DNA of 64,000 bases from Flavobacteriales bacterium (GCA_017795025.1 CP051243.1:1364001-1428000), one strand, 5' to 3'. Positions 16,448 through 24,968 are shown, counted from the stretch's first letter. Made by a program: numbers and translations. The notes: a model not told the origin generated them from the letters alone.

Positions 16448-17860
16448 TTATTTCAATGTTGATGGACAAACATAGTCGGTAACAATGAAACCGGCATTTT
16501 TGATCGCATGGAAGCCACCTTTTATATCAATAAGGTTATGGTAACCCCGTGCTTTTAAAATCGATGCGGCAATAACCGAACGGTAGCCTCCGGCACAGTG
16601 TACGTAGAAGGTTTCCTCTTTCGGGAATTCCGCCATTTTATCGTTGATGTAATCCAGGGGAATATTCTTGGCATCCTCTACATGCTCTGCCTCATACTCA
16701 CTGTATTTACGCACATCCACTACGGGCAGCTTTTGCTCATTTAAACGCTGATGGGCCTCGGTAGCGGGAATAGATTCGATGGCATCTACCTCCTTACCAG
16801 CCGATTTCCAAGCTTCTATACCCCCTTTAAGGTAACCTAGGGTTTTATCAAAGCCTACGCGCGCTAAGCGAGTTACGGTTTCTTCTTCCCGTCCTTCAGG
16901 GCAAACCAACAGTAAAGGTTGATTTACATCGCCAATTACCGAACCTACCCAAGGCGCGAAATTATCGTCGATGCCAATAAAAATGGAAGATGGAATAAAG
17001 CCCTGCACGAAATCATTCTGATGACGCACATCTAAAACTACCGCACCGGTCTCTTCGGCGGCTACTTCAAATTCCTCCGGACTTAAAGCACGAGTGCCTT
17101 GCGACAATACCTCGTCAATATGGCTATAGCCTTCCTTGTTCATTTTCACATTAGCGGGGAAATAGCTGGGAGGTGGTAATAAACCATCCGTTACTTCCTT
17201 GATAAACTCTTCCTTAGTCATATCCGCCCGTAAGGCATAATTTACCTTTTTCTGGTTGCCAAGGCTGTCTACCGTTTCCTTCATCATATTTTTACCACAA
17301 GCCGAACCTGCGCCATGACCAGGATACACAATTACCTCATCCCCTAAAGGCATAATTTTTTCGCGCAAGCTATCGTATAGCAAACCAGCAAGTTCTTCTT
17401 GCGTAAGGTTGGCGGCTTTTTGCGCTAAATCCGGACGACCTACATCACCCAGGAATAAGGTATCACCCGAATAAATAGAGTGGTCTTTACCCTCGGCATC
17501 CTTTAATAAGTAGGTAGTACTTTCCATGGTATGACCAGGGGTATGCAGCACCTTAATGCTCAAGTCGCCCACTTTTAGTACTTCGCCGTCCTCAGCAACA
17601 TGGGCATCAAAGCTTGGCTTGGCAGTAGGACCATAAACAATAGTAGCACCGGTTTTTTCGGCCAATGTGAGGTGACCACTTACAAAGTCGGCATGAAAGT
17701 GGGTTTCTAAAATGTATTTGATTTTGGCACCATCCTTCGCCGCCCGGTCAATGTAAGGCTGTACTTCACGCAAAGGATCCACAATTACTGCTTCTCCATT
17801 GCTTTCGATATAATAGGCACCTTGGGCTAAACAACCCGTATATATTTGATCTATGTTCAT
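16448..17860 (-). CDS. Persulfide dioxygenase-rhodanese fusion (CstB-like)
   Basis: 470 aa from the ATG at 17860 (an ATG 9 codons earlier is possible). N-terminal metallo-beta-lactamase fold of the ETHE1 type: HFHADF, HTPGHT, GDTLFLGDVGRPD and PGHGAGSACG. Two rhodanese domains follow, each with a catalytic-loop Cys (VCPEGREE near residue 310 and HCAGGYRS near 430). This architecture matches S. aureus CstB, which oxidises glutathione or coenzyme A persulfide to sulfite and transfers sulfur to give thiosulfate. Cytoplasmic; acts on persulfide made by SQR. Confidence 0.9.
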   Translation of the reverse strand: MNIDQIYTGCLAQGAYYIESNGEAVIVDPLREVQPYIDRAAKDGAKIKYILETHFHADFVSGHLTLAEKTGATIVYGPTAKPSFDAHVAEDGEVLKVGDLSIKVLHTPGHTMESTTYLLKDAEGKDHSIYSGDTLFLGDVGRPDLAQKAANLTQEELAGLLYDSLREKIMPLGDEVIVYPGHGAGSACGKNMMKETVDSLGNQKKVNYALRADMTKEEFIKEVTDGLLPPPSYFPANVKMNKEGYSHIDEVLSQGTRALSPEEFEVAAEETGAVVLDVRHQNDFVQGFIPSSIFIGIDDNFAPWVGSVIGDVNQPLLLVCPEGREEETVTRLARVGFDKTLGYLKGGIEAWKSAGKEVDAIESIPATEAHQRLNEQKLPVVDVRKYSEYEAEHVEDAKNIPLDYINDKMAEFPKEETFYVHCAGGYRSVIAASILKARGYHNLIDIKGGFHAIKNAGFIVTDYVCPSTLK

Positions 17861-17928
17861 ATTTAGATATTTAAAATTTAAGTCCATTCATTCTTTCAAA
17901 CTAGTTCCTATTTTCCCAGAACTAGCTT

Positions 17929-18723
17929 CTAATTTAATACCGTTTCCTTTAATAAAATAAAGATTCCCATCGCTAAAACAAACCAACCGAAACCCTTTTT
18001 CAAGGCGGCAGGCTTTACAAACTTGGTAGTGTAAATTCCGAGGAACATACCTACTATAGAGAAGGCGGTGAAAATGCTCAAGAAGGACCAGTCAATGGCT
18101 TGCCCACTGCCTAAGTCTCCCAAGAACCCAATTAAGCTTTTAATCGCAATTATAATTAATGAAGTGCCCACCGCTACTTTCATTCGCAATCCAACCAACA
18201 ACACGAGGGCGGGCACTATCAAAAATCCTCCACCGGCACCAACTAGGCCCGTTACCACACCCACAATAAGTCCTTCCAAACCTACCAGGGCAATATTTAA
18301 TTCTTTCTTTTCGGTGTCTTCTTTTTCCTTACGACCTTTAATCATCGAATAGGCGGCCAAGAGCATTACAATGGCAAAGAACACCATTATACCTACCTGC
18401 TTGGTAAAGAGGAAATCGCCCAGTCTAAACAAGTCTTCCGGGATGGCCGGCACCAAAGTGTAGCGCGTAAAAAACACCGCTATCAAAGAAGGTACGGCGA
18501 AGATTAAACCCGTTTTCCAATCCACTAATCCCTCTCTACTTTTCTTAATCGCTCCTACCACCGAGGTGGAGCCTACCACAAAAAGCGAATAGGCTGTGGC
18601 TAGCACTGGTTCAATGGCTAGTACATAAACCAAAATGGGCACGGTTAAAATAGAACCTCCTCCTCCGAGCAGTCCTAAGGTGAATCCCATTACAATGGCT
18701 AATGCGTATCCTAAAATTTCCAT
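17929..18723 (-). CDS. TauE/SafE family sulfite/anion exporter
   Basis: 264 aa from the ATG at 18723, chosen because it begins the first membrane helix (MEILGYALAIVMGFTLGLLG). About 8 hydrophobic segments in two repeats, each opening with the GGGGS/GAGGGF signature (LGLLGGGGSI and GLVGAGGGFLIVPAL). The family exports sulfite or related anions. Its place between SQR and the persulfide dioxygenase suggests it removes the oxidised sulfur products. Confidence 0.9.
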   Translation of the reverse strand: MEILGYALAIVMGFTLGLLGGGGSILTVPILVYVLAIEPVLATAYSLFVVGSTSVVGAIKKSREGLVDWKTGLIFAVPSLIAVFFTRYTLVPAIPEDLFRLGDFLFTKQVGIMVFFAIVMLLAAYSMIKGRKEKEDTEKKELNIALVGLEGLIVGVVTGLVGAGGGFLIVPALVLLVGLRMKVAVGTSLIIIAIKSLIGFLGDLGSGQAIDWSFLSIFTAFSIVGMFLGIYTTKFVKPAALKKGFGWFVLAMGIFILLKETVLN

Positions 18724-18821
18724 GGGGCAAAGGTGCAGGATAGTCGGACTTTGCGAAGTAACATTTCTCACCCAGCAAAGGCTGGCCTATACTTTTATAA
18801 AGTCTAACTATCCCTATAAAA

Positions 18822-20084
18822 TTAAACTGCTTGGCCTTTCAGCATCTTGTTCCAATACAAATACGGTAAGCCATACTTTTTAAGCATGTACAAACGCCAA
18901 TGCTCCTTAGAAGAGTCTTTAATGAGCATCTGCTTTAGTTTTGGATCGGGCGTAAAGTTACCCTCGTAATCAAATTCGGCTAAGGTCATTTTTCCATACC
19001 CTGTAACTAAGGGACAACTGGAGTAACCCTGATAATCTTTATTATCGGCCGGTTTGCTCTCCATTAAGGAGAGTAGGTTACCAACCACCACCGGTACTTG
19101 CTTGCGAATCGCCGCTCCCGTTTTAGCAGTGGGTAAAGCCGCTACATCCCCTAAGCCAAATACATTCGAATAGTTTTTGTGTTGAAGGGAATTAATATCC
19201 ACATTTAACCAGCCTGCTTCGTTTACCAAATCCGACTCCCGAATAAACTGCGGAGCTTGTTGCGGTGGGGCAATGTGTAACATGTCGTAGGGTATCTTAA
19301 TCGTCATATCCCCGTGCATCTCCTCACCAATCTCGTTTCCTTCGTTTACCACACACTGGTTATCTTCGGGATGCACACTTTTAAAGGTGACCACTTGGTT
19401 TTCGGCATCAATAGATTGTGGCGCATAAAATGGCTTAAAGTGCATTCCGTAACGATCAATCACATGCATTAAAGTGCGTCGAATTTCTGGAACGCCAAAG
19501 ATTACCGATCCCGGGGTAGCAAATATCACTTCCGACTTTTCCAATAAGCCGCGCTTGCGCAGATGGTCGGCCGCCAAATAGGCTATTTTTTGGGGAGCAC
19601 CCCCGCATTTAATCGGTGTGGTTGGTTGGGTAAAGAGCGCATTTCCCCCTTTAAAATTTTGCAAGACCTCCCAAGTATGCTTTGGATCGGTGTAATTGCT
19701 GCACACCACCCCTTTCCCTAAGGATTCCTTTAAACCGGGAATGAGTTCGGGAGCAATTACCAAACCTGGGGCAACCACCAGATAGTCATACGTAAGGGAA
19801 CCATTTCCTTCGGTGACAAGGGAATTATCGGAGGCCTTGATTTCGGTGGCTTTATCCTTTATCCAACTTACCCCTTTGGGCATTACCGAAGCCATGGGCT
19901 TGGCTGTTTTACTAAAGCTAAAGTCTCCGGCACCCACGAGGGTCCAAGCGGGCTGATAGTAGTGCGTGTCGGCCGGGTCGATAATAGCAATGTCTAATTT
20001 CGAATTGGCCTTAAGCAATTGGGCAGCGGTCATAATTCCTGCTGTTCCGCCACCAATAATTAAGATTTGGTAATGACTTTTCAT
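18822..20084 (-). CDS. sqr: Sulfide:quinone oxidoreductase
   Basis: 420 aa FAD-dependent pyridine-nucleotide-disulfide-fold protein. It has the dinucleotide motif IIGGGTAGIMTAAQ, YDYLVVAPGL, and the SQR cysteines: TPIKCGGAPQKI, a Cys in GVVCSNY and one in SSCPLVTGYGK. It oxidises sulfide to sulfane sulfur and reduces quinone at the membrane. First gene of the minus-strand sulfide cluster; candidate operators lie 25-65 bp upstream. Confidence 0.92.
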   Translation of the reverse strand: MKSHYQILIIGGGTAGIMTAAQLLKANSKLDIAIIDPADTHYYQPAWTLVGAGDFSFSKTAKPMASVMPKGVSWIKDKATEIKASDNSLVTEGNGSLTYDYLVVAPGLVIAPELIPGLKESLGKGVVCSNYTDPKHTWEVLQNFKGGNALFTQPTTPIKCGGAPQKIAYLAADHLRKRGLLEKSEVIFATPGSVIFGVPEIRRTLMHVIDRYGMHFKPFYAPQSIDAENQVVTFKSVHPEDNQCVVNEGNEIGEEMHGDMTIKIPYDMLHIAPPQQAPQFIRESDLVNEAGWLNVDINSLQHKNYSNVFGLGDVAALPTAKTGAAIRKQVPVVVGNLLSLMESKPADNKDYQGYSSCPLVTGYGKMTLAEFDYEGNFTPDPKLKQMLIKDSSKEHWRLYMLKKYGLPYLYWNKMLKGQAV

Positions 20085-20108
20085 GGGTTTCGATTTGATT
20101 AATAGACG

Positions 20109-20121
20109 GTGATATTATCAC
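20109..20121. promoter_or_regulatory. 13-bp palindrome upstream of sqr
   Basis: GTGATATTATCAC is a perfect inverted repeat (arms GTGATA/TATCAC around one base), 25 bp from the sqr start codon. It resembles a CRP/FNR- or ArsR-type half-site pair with tight spacing. Regulator unknown. Confidence 0.5.
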
Positions 20122-20133
20122 AATGCTTCGTTT

Positions 20134-20149
20134 TACTTGGTGACAAGTA
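20134..20149. promoter_or_regulatory. Second inverted repeat upstream of sqr
   Basis: TACTTG-GTGA-CAAGTA: perfect 6-bp arms around 4 bases, 13 bp from the first palindrome. A second operator or a weak hairpin. Confidence 0.35.
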
Positions 20150-20201
20150 GCACAAGCGCCTATAAATCAGTAAGAAATGAGAGAATGGAATTCTCCCTTT
20201 T

Positions 20202-21368
20202 TCACTCCTCCTCGGCCCGAAAATGCTGGATTTTTTTGATTTCTGATATCCGCTCAGCACTATACTCTCGATATTCGAAATAATCGCTTCCGGCTTCCTC
20301 AATAAAGCGGAGATAGTATTCCAAGGCCTGACTTTTATCGCGATAAGCCTCATCATAATCGCGCGCCAAGTAATACAAAATCACCGCCTGCTTGGTTAAT
20401 CGATAGGCGGCCTGATAATGTGGAATAGCCTCACTGAACTTCGATTGATCATCCAAACTAAAACCCAAATGCAATTCATAGACCCCTAAGGCTTCGGAGG
20501 TACCTGCCTGGATAGCCTGCGTAAAATAAGCCTCGGCGCGGGCGGCCTCCTCTTGCTCGGCGGCAATTTGCCCGAGATAGAAGAATATCTTTTCCGACTC
20601 GTCGCCCGAAAGTAAAGCTCTCACCAGAAGTAAATGGGCTTTTTCCAATTGCATGGTGTGGTAAGCGGTCATGCCCATGATGCGCAACATGGTAGAGGAA
20701 CTATCCGCTCCCTGCTTAAAGGCTAAATCGCCGCAAGCCCAGGCCAAATTGTAGTCCTTCTGCCGAAAGGCGCTTAAGCAGGCGAGCTGCCAAAATTGAT
20801 GCTGAGTAGAATCGATCGCTAAGGCCTCTCGACATAATTGATTGGCCAAGGTATAAGCTTGTTGATCGATGTATATCTTGGCCAAGCGAATTTTCGATTC
20901 CGTATCATTAGCCTGCAGGGCAATGGCTTTTTGATAGCTGGAAATTGCGGATACGGACTGATTAATTTGCCAGTAGAGATCGGCAAGCTGACGGTAGATG
21001 AAGGCATTGCCCGTATCGCGTTTTAAACCCAAGCGAAACACCTCAATCGCTTTTTGGGGCGCTTGTTGCGATTTTTCCAATAAGGCCCACTGCACTAAAG
21101 GTGCCAAGGCCTGCGTATCTAGGGCGGCGGCCCGCTGGAAATTTACTCGGGCGGAGTCTTTAAGGAGATTGGCACGGTAGACTTTAGCTGCCAACATATA
21201 GTAGTCAAAATCAGCTTCCTTTGGGGACATGCTCTGCAGGGCTTCCAAGGCTTTTCCATAGCGGTAGTCATTGTAGTAATGCAGCACTTCCCCTAAGGAA
21301 ACCTGCCCCTGCCCTAATTTTGCTAAGCAAAAAAGGAAAAAGAAAATGGAGGCCTTAAATAAATTCAT
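20202..21368 (-). CDS. Secreted TPR-repeat protein
   Basis: 388 aa with a signal peptide (about 1-21, ending LGQG). The rest is tetratricopeptide repeats: alternating helices with the A-x3-Y/F and small-residue pattern, e.g. YYMLAAKVYRANLLKDSARV, IYRQLADLYWQINQS, AISSYQKAIALQ and AYFTQAIQAG. About 9 or 10 repeats. Probably a periplasmic or outer-membrane scaffold. It is last in a minus-strand run with the GyrI-like, PH-like and small secreted genes, separated by a 26-bp palindrome. Confidence 0.8.
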   Translation of the reverse strand: MNLFKASIFFFLFCLAKLGQGQVSLGEVLHYYNDYRYGKALEALQSMSPKEADFDYYMLAAKVYRANLLKDSARVNFQRAAALDTQALAPLVQWALLEKSQQAPQKAIEVFRLGLKRDTGNAFIYRQLADLYWQINQSVSAISSYQKAIALQANDTESKIRLAKIYIDQQAYTLANQLCREALAIDSTQHQFWQLACLSAFRQKDYNLAWACGDLAFKQGADSSSTMLRIMGMTAYHTMQLEKAHLLLVRALLSGDESEKIFFYLGQIAAEQEEAARAEAYFTQAIQAGTSEALGVYELHLGFSLDDQSKFSEAIPHYQAAYRLTKQAVILYYLARDYDEAYRDKSQALEYYLRFIEEAGSDYFEYREYSAERISEIKKIQHFRAEEE

Positions 21369-21391
21369 GCCTCAAATTAAAGGAAAAATCC

Positions 21392-21417
21392 AATTCAACT
21401 AAAATTTTAGTTGAATT
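21392..21417. promoter_or_regulatory. 26-bp perfect palindrome between genes
   Basis: Arms AATTCAACTAAAA and TTTTAGTTGAATT are perfectly complementary with no spacer. It overlaps the stop codon of the 21416-21799 gene and lies 24 bp before the TPR gene start. It may act as an AT-rich intrinsic terminator or attenuator in the minus-strand transcript, or as a dyad operator. Confidence 0.55.
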
Positions 21418-21799
21418 AACTTCGCTCTCGAAAATAGAGATAGGCGCCATTACTATGCAGGAGGTTGCCATTCTCCTGAACGAAGTAGGCTTCTCTCCGT
21501 TCCCCTAAGTAGAGTATCACCGAATCACCTTCTAAATCCCAGCGTCCTTTAAAAGGCGGATGCTCCACTACATCCATCCCTTTCATCTGCTCTTCAAAAC
21601 GGCCCCAGCGCTTTAAGGTTAAGGTGGAACTTTGGTAAGTGATGGGCATGATATGCGTTTCCGAACCATCTTCATTCTTGATTACCCGGCCCGGCTCTCC
21701 TACGGAGTGCCTGTAAATGCCATACAAATCGCTTTTCTTGATATCCCGATCGACTGGGATTAGCAGGAGGAGGCTTAAAAGACTAAAGGCTATTTTCAT
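21416..21799 (-). CDS. Hypothetical secreted protein
   Basis: 127 aa with a signal peptide (MKIAFSLLSLLLLIPVDR). The body is beta-rich: DLYGIYRHSVGEPGR, STLTLKRWGRFEE, FKGRWDLEGDSVILYLG, and a terminal YLYFRER. The repeated G-x-W/Y...L-x-L pattern recalls small lipocalin-like or META-type domains. Its start overlaps the previous stop (ATGA), so it is translationally coupled to the membrane PH-like protein. Confidence 0.65.
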   Translation of the reverse strand: MKIAFSLLSLLLLIPVDRDIKKSDLYGIYRHSVGEPGRVIKNEDGSETHIMPITYQSSTLTLKRWGRFEEQMKGMDVVEHPPFKGRWDLEGDSVILYLGERREAYFVQENGNLLHSNGAYLYFRERS

Positions 21800-22221
21800 A
21801 ATTCGTGTTTCTGCGCAAATGCGGATTCTTCCTTCGATTCGCGAGCCCGTAAGACTTCATAAATTCGTTCCATGTCCTTCTGACTAATCATGGCCGGAAT
21901 AATCTTTACGCGCTTCTTAGCCCCGGCGAGGTATAAAATCCCACTTTGGTTTTGCCACTCCTCAATCGCCTCCAGGGCAATGCTCTGTTTCCGAAACAAA
22001 CCGCGCCTAAAGACACCATCCTTAATGGTGATATAGGGTCTTTTCCATTCCACATAAAACCAAAAAGAAAAGCTCATTCCGGCCAGTAAGGCTAAAGCAT
22101 CCATGCTGCCCAGCGGAATACCTAAATACAGGCGATAGCCAATAATTCCATACCATAATAGCGCTAAGGCTAAATGACGATATATTCTCGATTTGCGAAT
22201 GTAGATTTCCATTGTTTCCAT
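21796..22221 (-). CDS. Membrane protein with PH-like domain
   Basis: 141 aa. Two hydrophobic segments (about 14-32 and 38-55) are followed by a small beta domain with YITIKDGVFRRGLFRKQSIA and IEEWQNQSGILYLA, the pattern of bacterial PH-domain (bPH2) membrane proteins. It overlaps both neighbours by 1-4 bp. Confidence 0.6.
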   Translation of the reverse strand: METMEIYIRKSRIYRHLALALLWYGIIGYRLYLGIPLGSMDALALLAGMSFSFWFYVEWKRPYITIKDGVFRRGLFRKQSIALEAIEEWQNQSGILYLAGAKKRVKIIPAMISQKDMERIYEVLRARESKEESAFAQKHEL

Positions 22222-22691
22222 TACCGGTTATAGTGTATTGGTAAGTATACCCACTCCCCTAAGTTTTGGTTTTCTAACCAGTTGCGGGCCAATACTTCAA
22301 AATGAGGGGCTTGGCGTAAATGTAAACCCGCGGCCGGTAAATATTCGCTAAACACCCGACTAAAAAACAGGCCTCCACTGCGTCGATCTTCCAAGAAAAA
22401 CCGGGCATAACGACCCGCGGGAATCTCAAACTCCTTAAAGCCTTCGGGCTTATATTTAAAGCACTTGGCCTCAACCAAAGCCCATTTTCGAAACTCCTTA
22501 TTAGGGTCGTAAGCCTGAAAAAAATCGGCGGGATATTCTTGTAAAGAGTAGGCCTCCTTAAAATCGGCCGCATTAAGCATGACCGACATCGCCTCCACCC
22601 ACAAACTGCGAGTTTGGTCCTCCTTTAAGGACATCGATTTAAAAATCCCATAGCATTTTAGGGAATCGAACTCAACAATTTCGGGCTGCAT
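22221..22691 (-). CDS. GyrI-like/AraC effector-binding domain protein
   Basis: 156 aa, stand-alone GyrI-like small-molecule-binding fold, with FDSLKCYGIFKSMSL, FKYKPEGFKEFEIPAGRYARFF and a C-terminal FEVLARNW...WVYLPI ending. These domains bind cationic or hydrophobic ligands or protein partners. No DNA-binding domain. First gene of a four-gene minus-strand run. Confidence 0.75.
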   Translation of the reverse strand: MQPEIVEFDSLKCYGIFKSMSLKEDQTRSLWVEAMSVMLNAADFKEAYSLQEYPADFFQAYDPNKEFRKWALVEAKCFKYKPEGFKEFEIPAGRYARFFLEDRRSGGLFFSRVFSEYLPAAGLHLRQAPHFEVLARNWLENQNLGEWVYLPIHYNR

Positions 22692-22728
22692 GCCTTAAAA
22701 TTACTAAAAATGCCCACGTGCAGAATAC

Positions 22729-22736
22729 TACTTTTG
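22729..22736 (+). promoter_or_regulatory. Candidate -7 element abutting the start codon
   Basis: TACTTTTG fits TAnnTTTG and ends 4 bp before the ATG at 22741, so transcription would begin at or within the start codon. Confidence 0.45.
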
Positions 22737-22740
22737 TAAG

Positions 22741-23283
22741 ATGAAAATTCGAATTGTTTCCGCCAGTACCCGAATCAACCGACTTAGCCATCGCATTGCT
22801 TTAGCTTTAAAGGAAGAACTCCTTCAGCGTAAATTTGATGCCGATATTATCGATCTTAAAACCTTAGCGCTGCCCCCCTTTGAGGAACGCATCGATCGCC
22901 TGGAAAGTCCTGATCCTAGACTTCTAGAGCTCAAGCAAGAACTGCTTTCGACCCAAGCTTTTATTTTCCTTACACCGGAGTATAATGGGGCGATTGCCTC
23001 AGGTTTAAAAAACTTTATGGATGTTTTCGCCAAGGAACCTTTTATGCATAAACCCATTGGAGTGGCCACCGGATCTACCGGGGCAATGGGAGGAATTCGA
23101 GCGGCTTATCAATTGCAACAAAACATCCTTACCATTCACGGTTTACCACACCCCCAAATGCTTACAGTGGGCAAGATGGATCAGGTGATCAACGAAGAAG
23201 GGCAAATTGTAGATGAAGCCTACGCCAAGAAGCAAATCCGCTTTTTGGATCTCTTCCTCGACTTTGCTCAGCGTTTGGTGTAA
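22741..23283 (+). CDS. NADPH-dependent FMN reductase family protein
   Basis: 180 aa flavodoxin-like fold. The start MKIRIVSASTRINRLSHRIA carries the phosphate-binding loop (SASTRxNR-S), TPEYNGAIASGLKNFMD is the conserved mid-protein motif, and GSTGAMGGIRAAYQL follows. Members are NAD(P)H:quinone or azo/FMN reductases. The start codon is fixed by the family N-terminus. Monocistronic; the promoter-like element lies unusually close to the ATG. Confidence 0.9.
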   Translation: MKIRIVSASTRINRLSHRIALALKEELLQRKFDADIIDLKTLALPPFEERIDRLESPDPRLLELKQELLSTQAFIFLTPEYNGAIASGLKNFMDVFAKEPFMHKPIGVATGSTGAMGGIRAAYQLQQNILTIHGLPHPQMLTVGKMDQVINEEGQIVDEAYAKKQIRFLDLFLDFAQRLV

Positions 23284-23316
23284 AAAAAGAAAGGCCATCT
23301 GCCGCAGCAGATGGCC
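23282..23316 (-). terminator. Terminator for the CMD-family gene
   Basis: Perfect 10-bp stem GGCCATCTGC/GCAGATGGCC (23293-23302 and 23307-23316) with a 4-base loop. On the minus strand it is followed by a T-rich tract, so it serves the gene at 23344-23892. No T-run follows on the plus strand. Confidence 0.8.
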
Positions 23317-23343
23317 AAAACCAAACAATCCAACCAAACTATT

Positions 23344-23892
23344 TTATAAGGCCGAAGCTTCTAACTCTGGTGCTAGCGGAAAGTCAACCGGAATTTGAGT
23401 GATATTATGGAGGTAATTCATCACCACCTTATCAGCAATGGCAATCACTAAATCCACTAAATGTCCTTTGGTATAACCTTCTTGGTAAAAGCTCTCCAAT
23501 TCAGTTTCCACATTTTGACCTTTAGAAGCTACTATCGCCAAGCTTAAGCGGGCAAGGGCAGCGTATTTAGGATTCCAATCAATTTGTGCGGCCCGAAGGT
23601 CAAGGATTTGGTCCTCCGAAAAACCATTCATCTTCGCAATGGCGGTATGGGCCGCCCGACAATAGTCACAATTATTAAACTCGCTAACCACGAGGTTAAT
23701 CAGCTCTTTCTCTTTATTCGAGAAACTGGTTTTACCGGCTTGAAGCTGTAGGTAATTTCCCAATCCAGTATCGGAATGGGCCATGGTGGCATATAAATTG
23801 GGAACAAAGCCCAATTTAGACTGGAGCTTATCGAAAATACTCTGATTCGCAGGGTTTACTTCTTCTCGACTAGGAACATTAAAGTGTATCAT
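23344..23892 (-). CDS. Carboxymuconolactone decarboxylase (AhpD-like) family protein
   Basis: 182 aa from the ATG at 23892; an upstream ATG at 23931 gives an unlikely Cys/Lys-rich extension. Alpha-helical AhpD-like fold with the redox motif CDYC followed by AAHT (NNCDYCRAAHTAIA), where the family uses C-x-x-C-x-x-x-H. Likely a peroxidase-related or alkylhydroperoxidase-like enzyme. It lies beside an AraC regulator on the same strand, which may control it. Confidence 0.88.
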   Translation of the reverse strand: MIHFNVPSREEVNPANQSIFDKLQSKLGFVPNLYATMAHSDTGLGNYLQLQAGKTSFSNKEKELINLVVSEFNNCDYCRAAHTAIAKMNGFSEDQILDLRAAQIDWNPKYAALARLSLAIVASKGQNVETELESFYQEGYTKGHLVDLVIAIADKVVMNYLHNITQIPVDFPLAPELEASAL

Positions 23893-23972
23893 TTTGCAAT
23901 CTTTATACATTATTGTTTTTGAACAGTACAAAGATGCGTCGCCGAATAGGCCTGGGCTTAGGCTAAAGTTCC

Positions 23973-24812
23973 CTAAGAATTAGCATTTATTCCTCGCTGC
24001 TTTTTAAAGGCTACCGGACTTAAACCCTCCTCTCGTTTAAAGAAGCGACTAAAGCTCTGCACGTCTTCGAACCTTAAATCGTAAGCCACCTCCTTTACAC
24101 TAAGTTGATCTTCTAAAAGCAGACGTCGTGCTTCTAACATGCGTCTGTTCTTTATAAACTCTAAGGGCGTTTTAGCACTTAATTTCTTAAAGTAGTTCGC
24201 CAGAGTTTTGGGCGACTTATGAAGCATTTCTGCATAATCAGCCACATTGTGCAGCTCCTTATAATGTTGCTCCACCAGGTAATTGTACTCGCGGATCAGG
24301 TCTAGTTGCTCCTGATCGAGATCAATCTTGTTTTGCTTCTTATACAAACGAGCGCATAAAATTAAAAAGCGTTTGAGCATCATTTGCAGCATCTCTAGTT
24401 GGAGATGGTCTTGCTGCTCCAACTCTAAATTGAACATCCGATAAACGGTTTGAAATACCTCTACCTCCTGCTTCGGTAAATGCATACGCGGTACATTATG
24501 AGCGCCAAAAAACAAAAGTCCCTTACAACCTACTTCACTATCGTGATTGTAGATACAGTAAAAAGCACGATTAAACTTGATTAGCCTTGCACTCTTAATA
24601 TTCACCTCCTCGAGTTTATGAAACTCGGTAAGACAAATAATTTCATCCTTGGCAAAGGAATAAGGCTGTCCATCGATAGTAATGGAATTCGAATCCTCCT
24701 GAAACCACAGTACGAGTAAGGCGCTCTTTACCGGCTCTAATAGGGCTTCAAGGTTTTGGTCATTTATATTTTCAATAGCTAGGTACTCCTGACTAGGTCC
24801 TTTGTAAATCAT
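23973..24812 (-). CDS. AraC family transcriptional regulator
   Basis: 279 aa. N-terminal cupin-like ligand-binding region (about 1-150), then a C-terminal AraC double helix-turn-helix (about 185-275) with ADYAEMLHKSPKTLANYFKK and the second-HTH signature VKEVAYDLRFEDVQSFSRFF followed by LSPVAFKK. It probably regulates the adjacent CMD-family gene and perhaps the divergent lipoprotein gene at 24969; inverted repeats lie in the intergenic DNA. Confidence 0.9.
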   Translation of the reverse strand: MIYKGPSQEYLAIENINDQNLEALLEPVKSALLVLWFQEDSNSITIDGQPYSFAKDEIICLTEFHKLEEVNIKSARLIKFNRAFYCIYNHDSEVGCKGLLFFGAHNVPRMHLPKQEVEVFQTVYRMFNLELEQQDHLQLEMLQMMLKRFLILCARLYKKQNKIDLDQEQLDLIREYNYLVEQHYKELHNVADYAEMLHKSPKTLANYFKKLSAKTPLEFIKNRRMLEARRLLLEDQLSVKEVAYDLRFEDVQSFSRFFKREEGLSPVAFKKQRGINANS

Positions 24813-24869
24813 TCGTCGTCCTTTGGTTCTGAAGCATAGACGAGAGGCAAGGGAAAAAATGACAAGAAA

Positions 24870-24967
24870 GGGGGAATTTAGGCTAAGGCCAGATGACTAG
24901 TGGCCTGTCATCTTTGTAATCGATAACAAAGGCAGTTCCATTTATGGCTGCCCCCTAAATTTTCCCC
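24870..24967. promoter_or_regulatory. Nested inverted repeats in a divergent promoter region
   Basis: Between the AraC gene and the lipoprotein gene: an outer pair GGGGGAATTTAGG (24870-24882) and CCTAAATTTTCCCC (24954-24967); AGATGAC (24891-24897) with GTCATCT (24907-24913); and CTTTGT (24912-24917) with ACAAAG (24926-24931). Plausible regulator sites or hairpins; not tested. Confidence 0.4.
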
Positions 24968-24968
24968 A

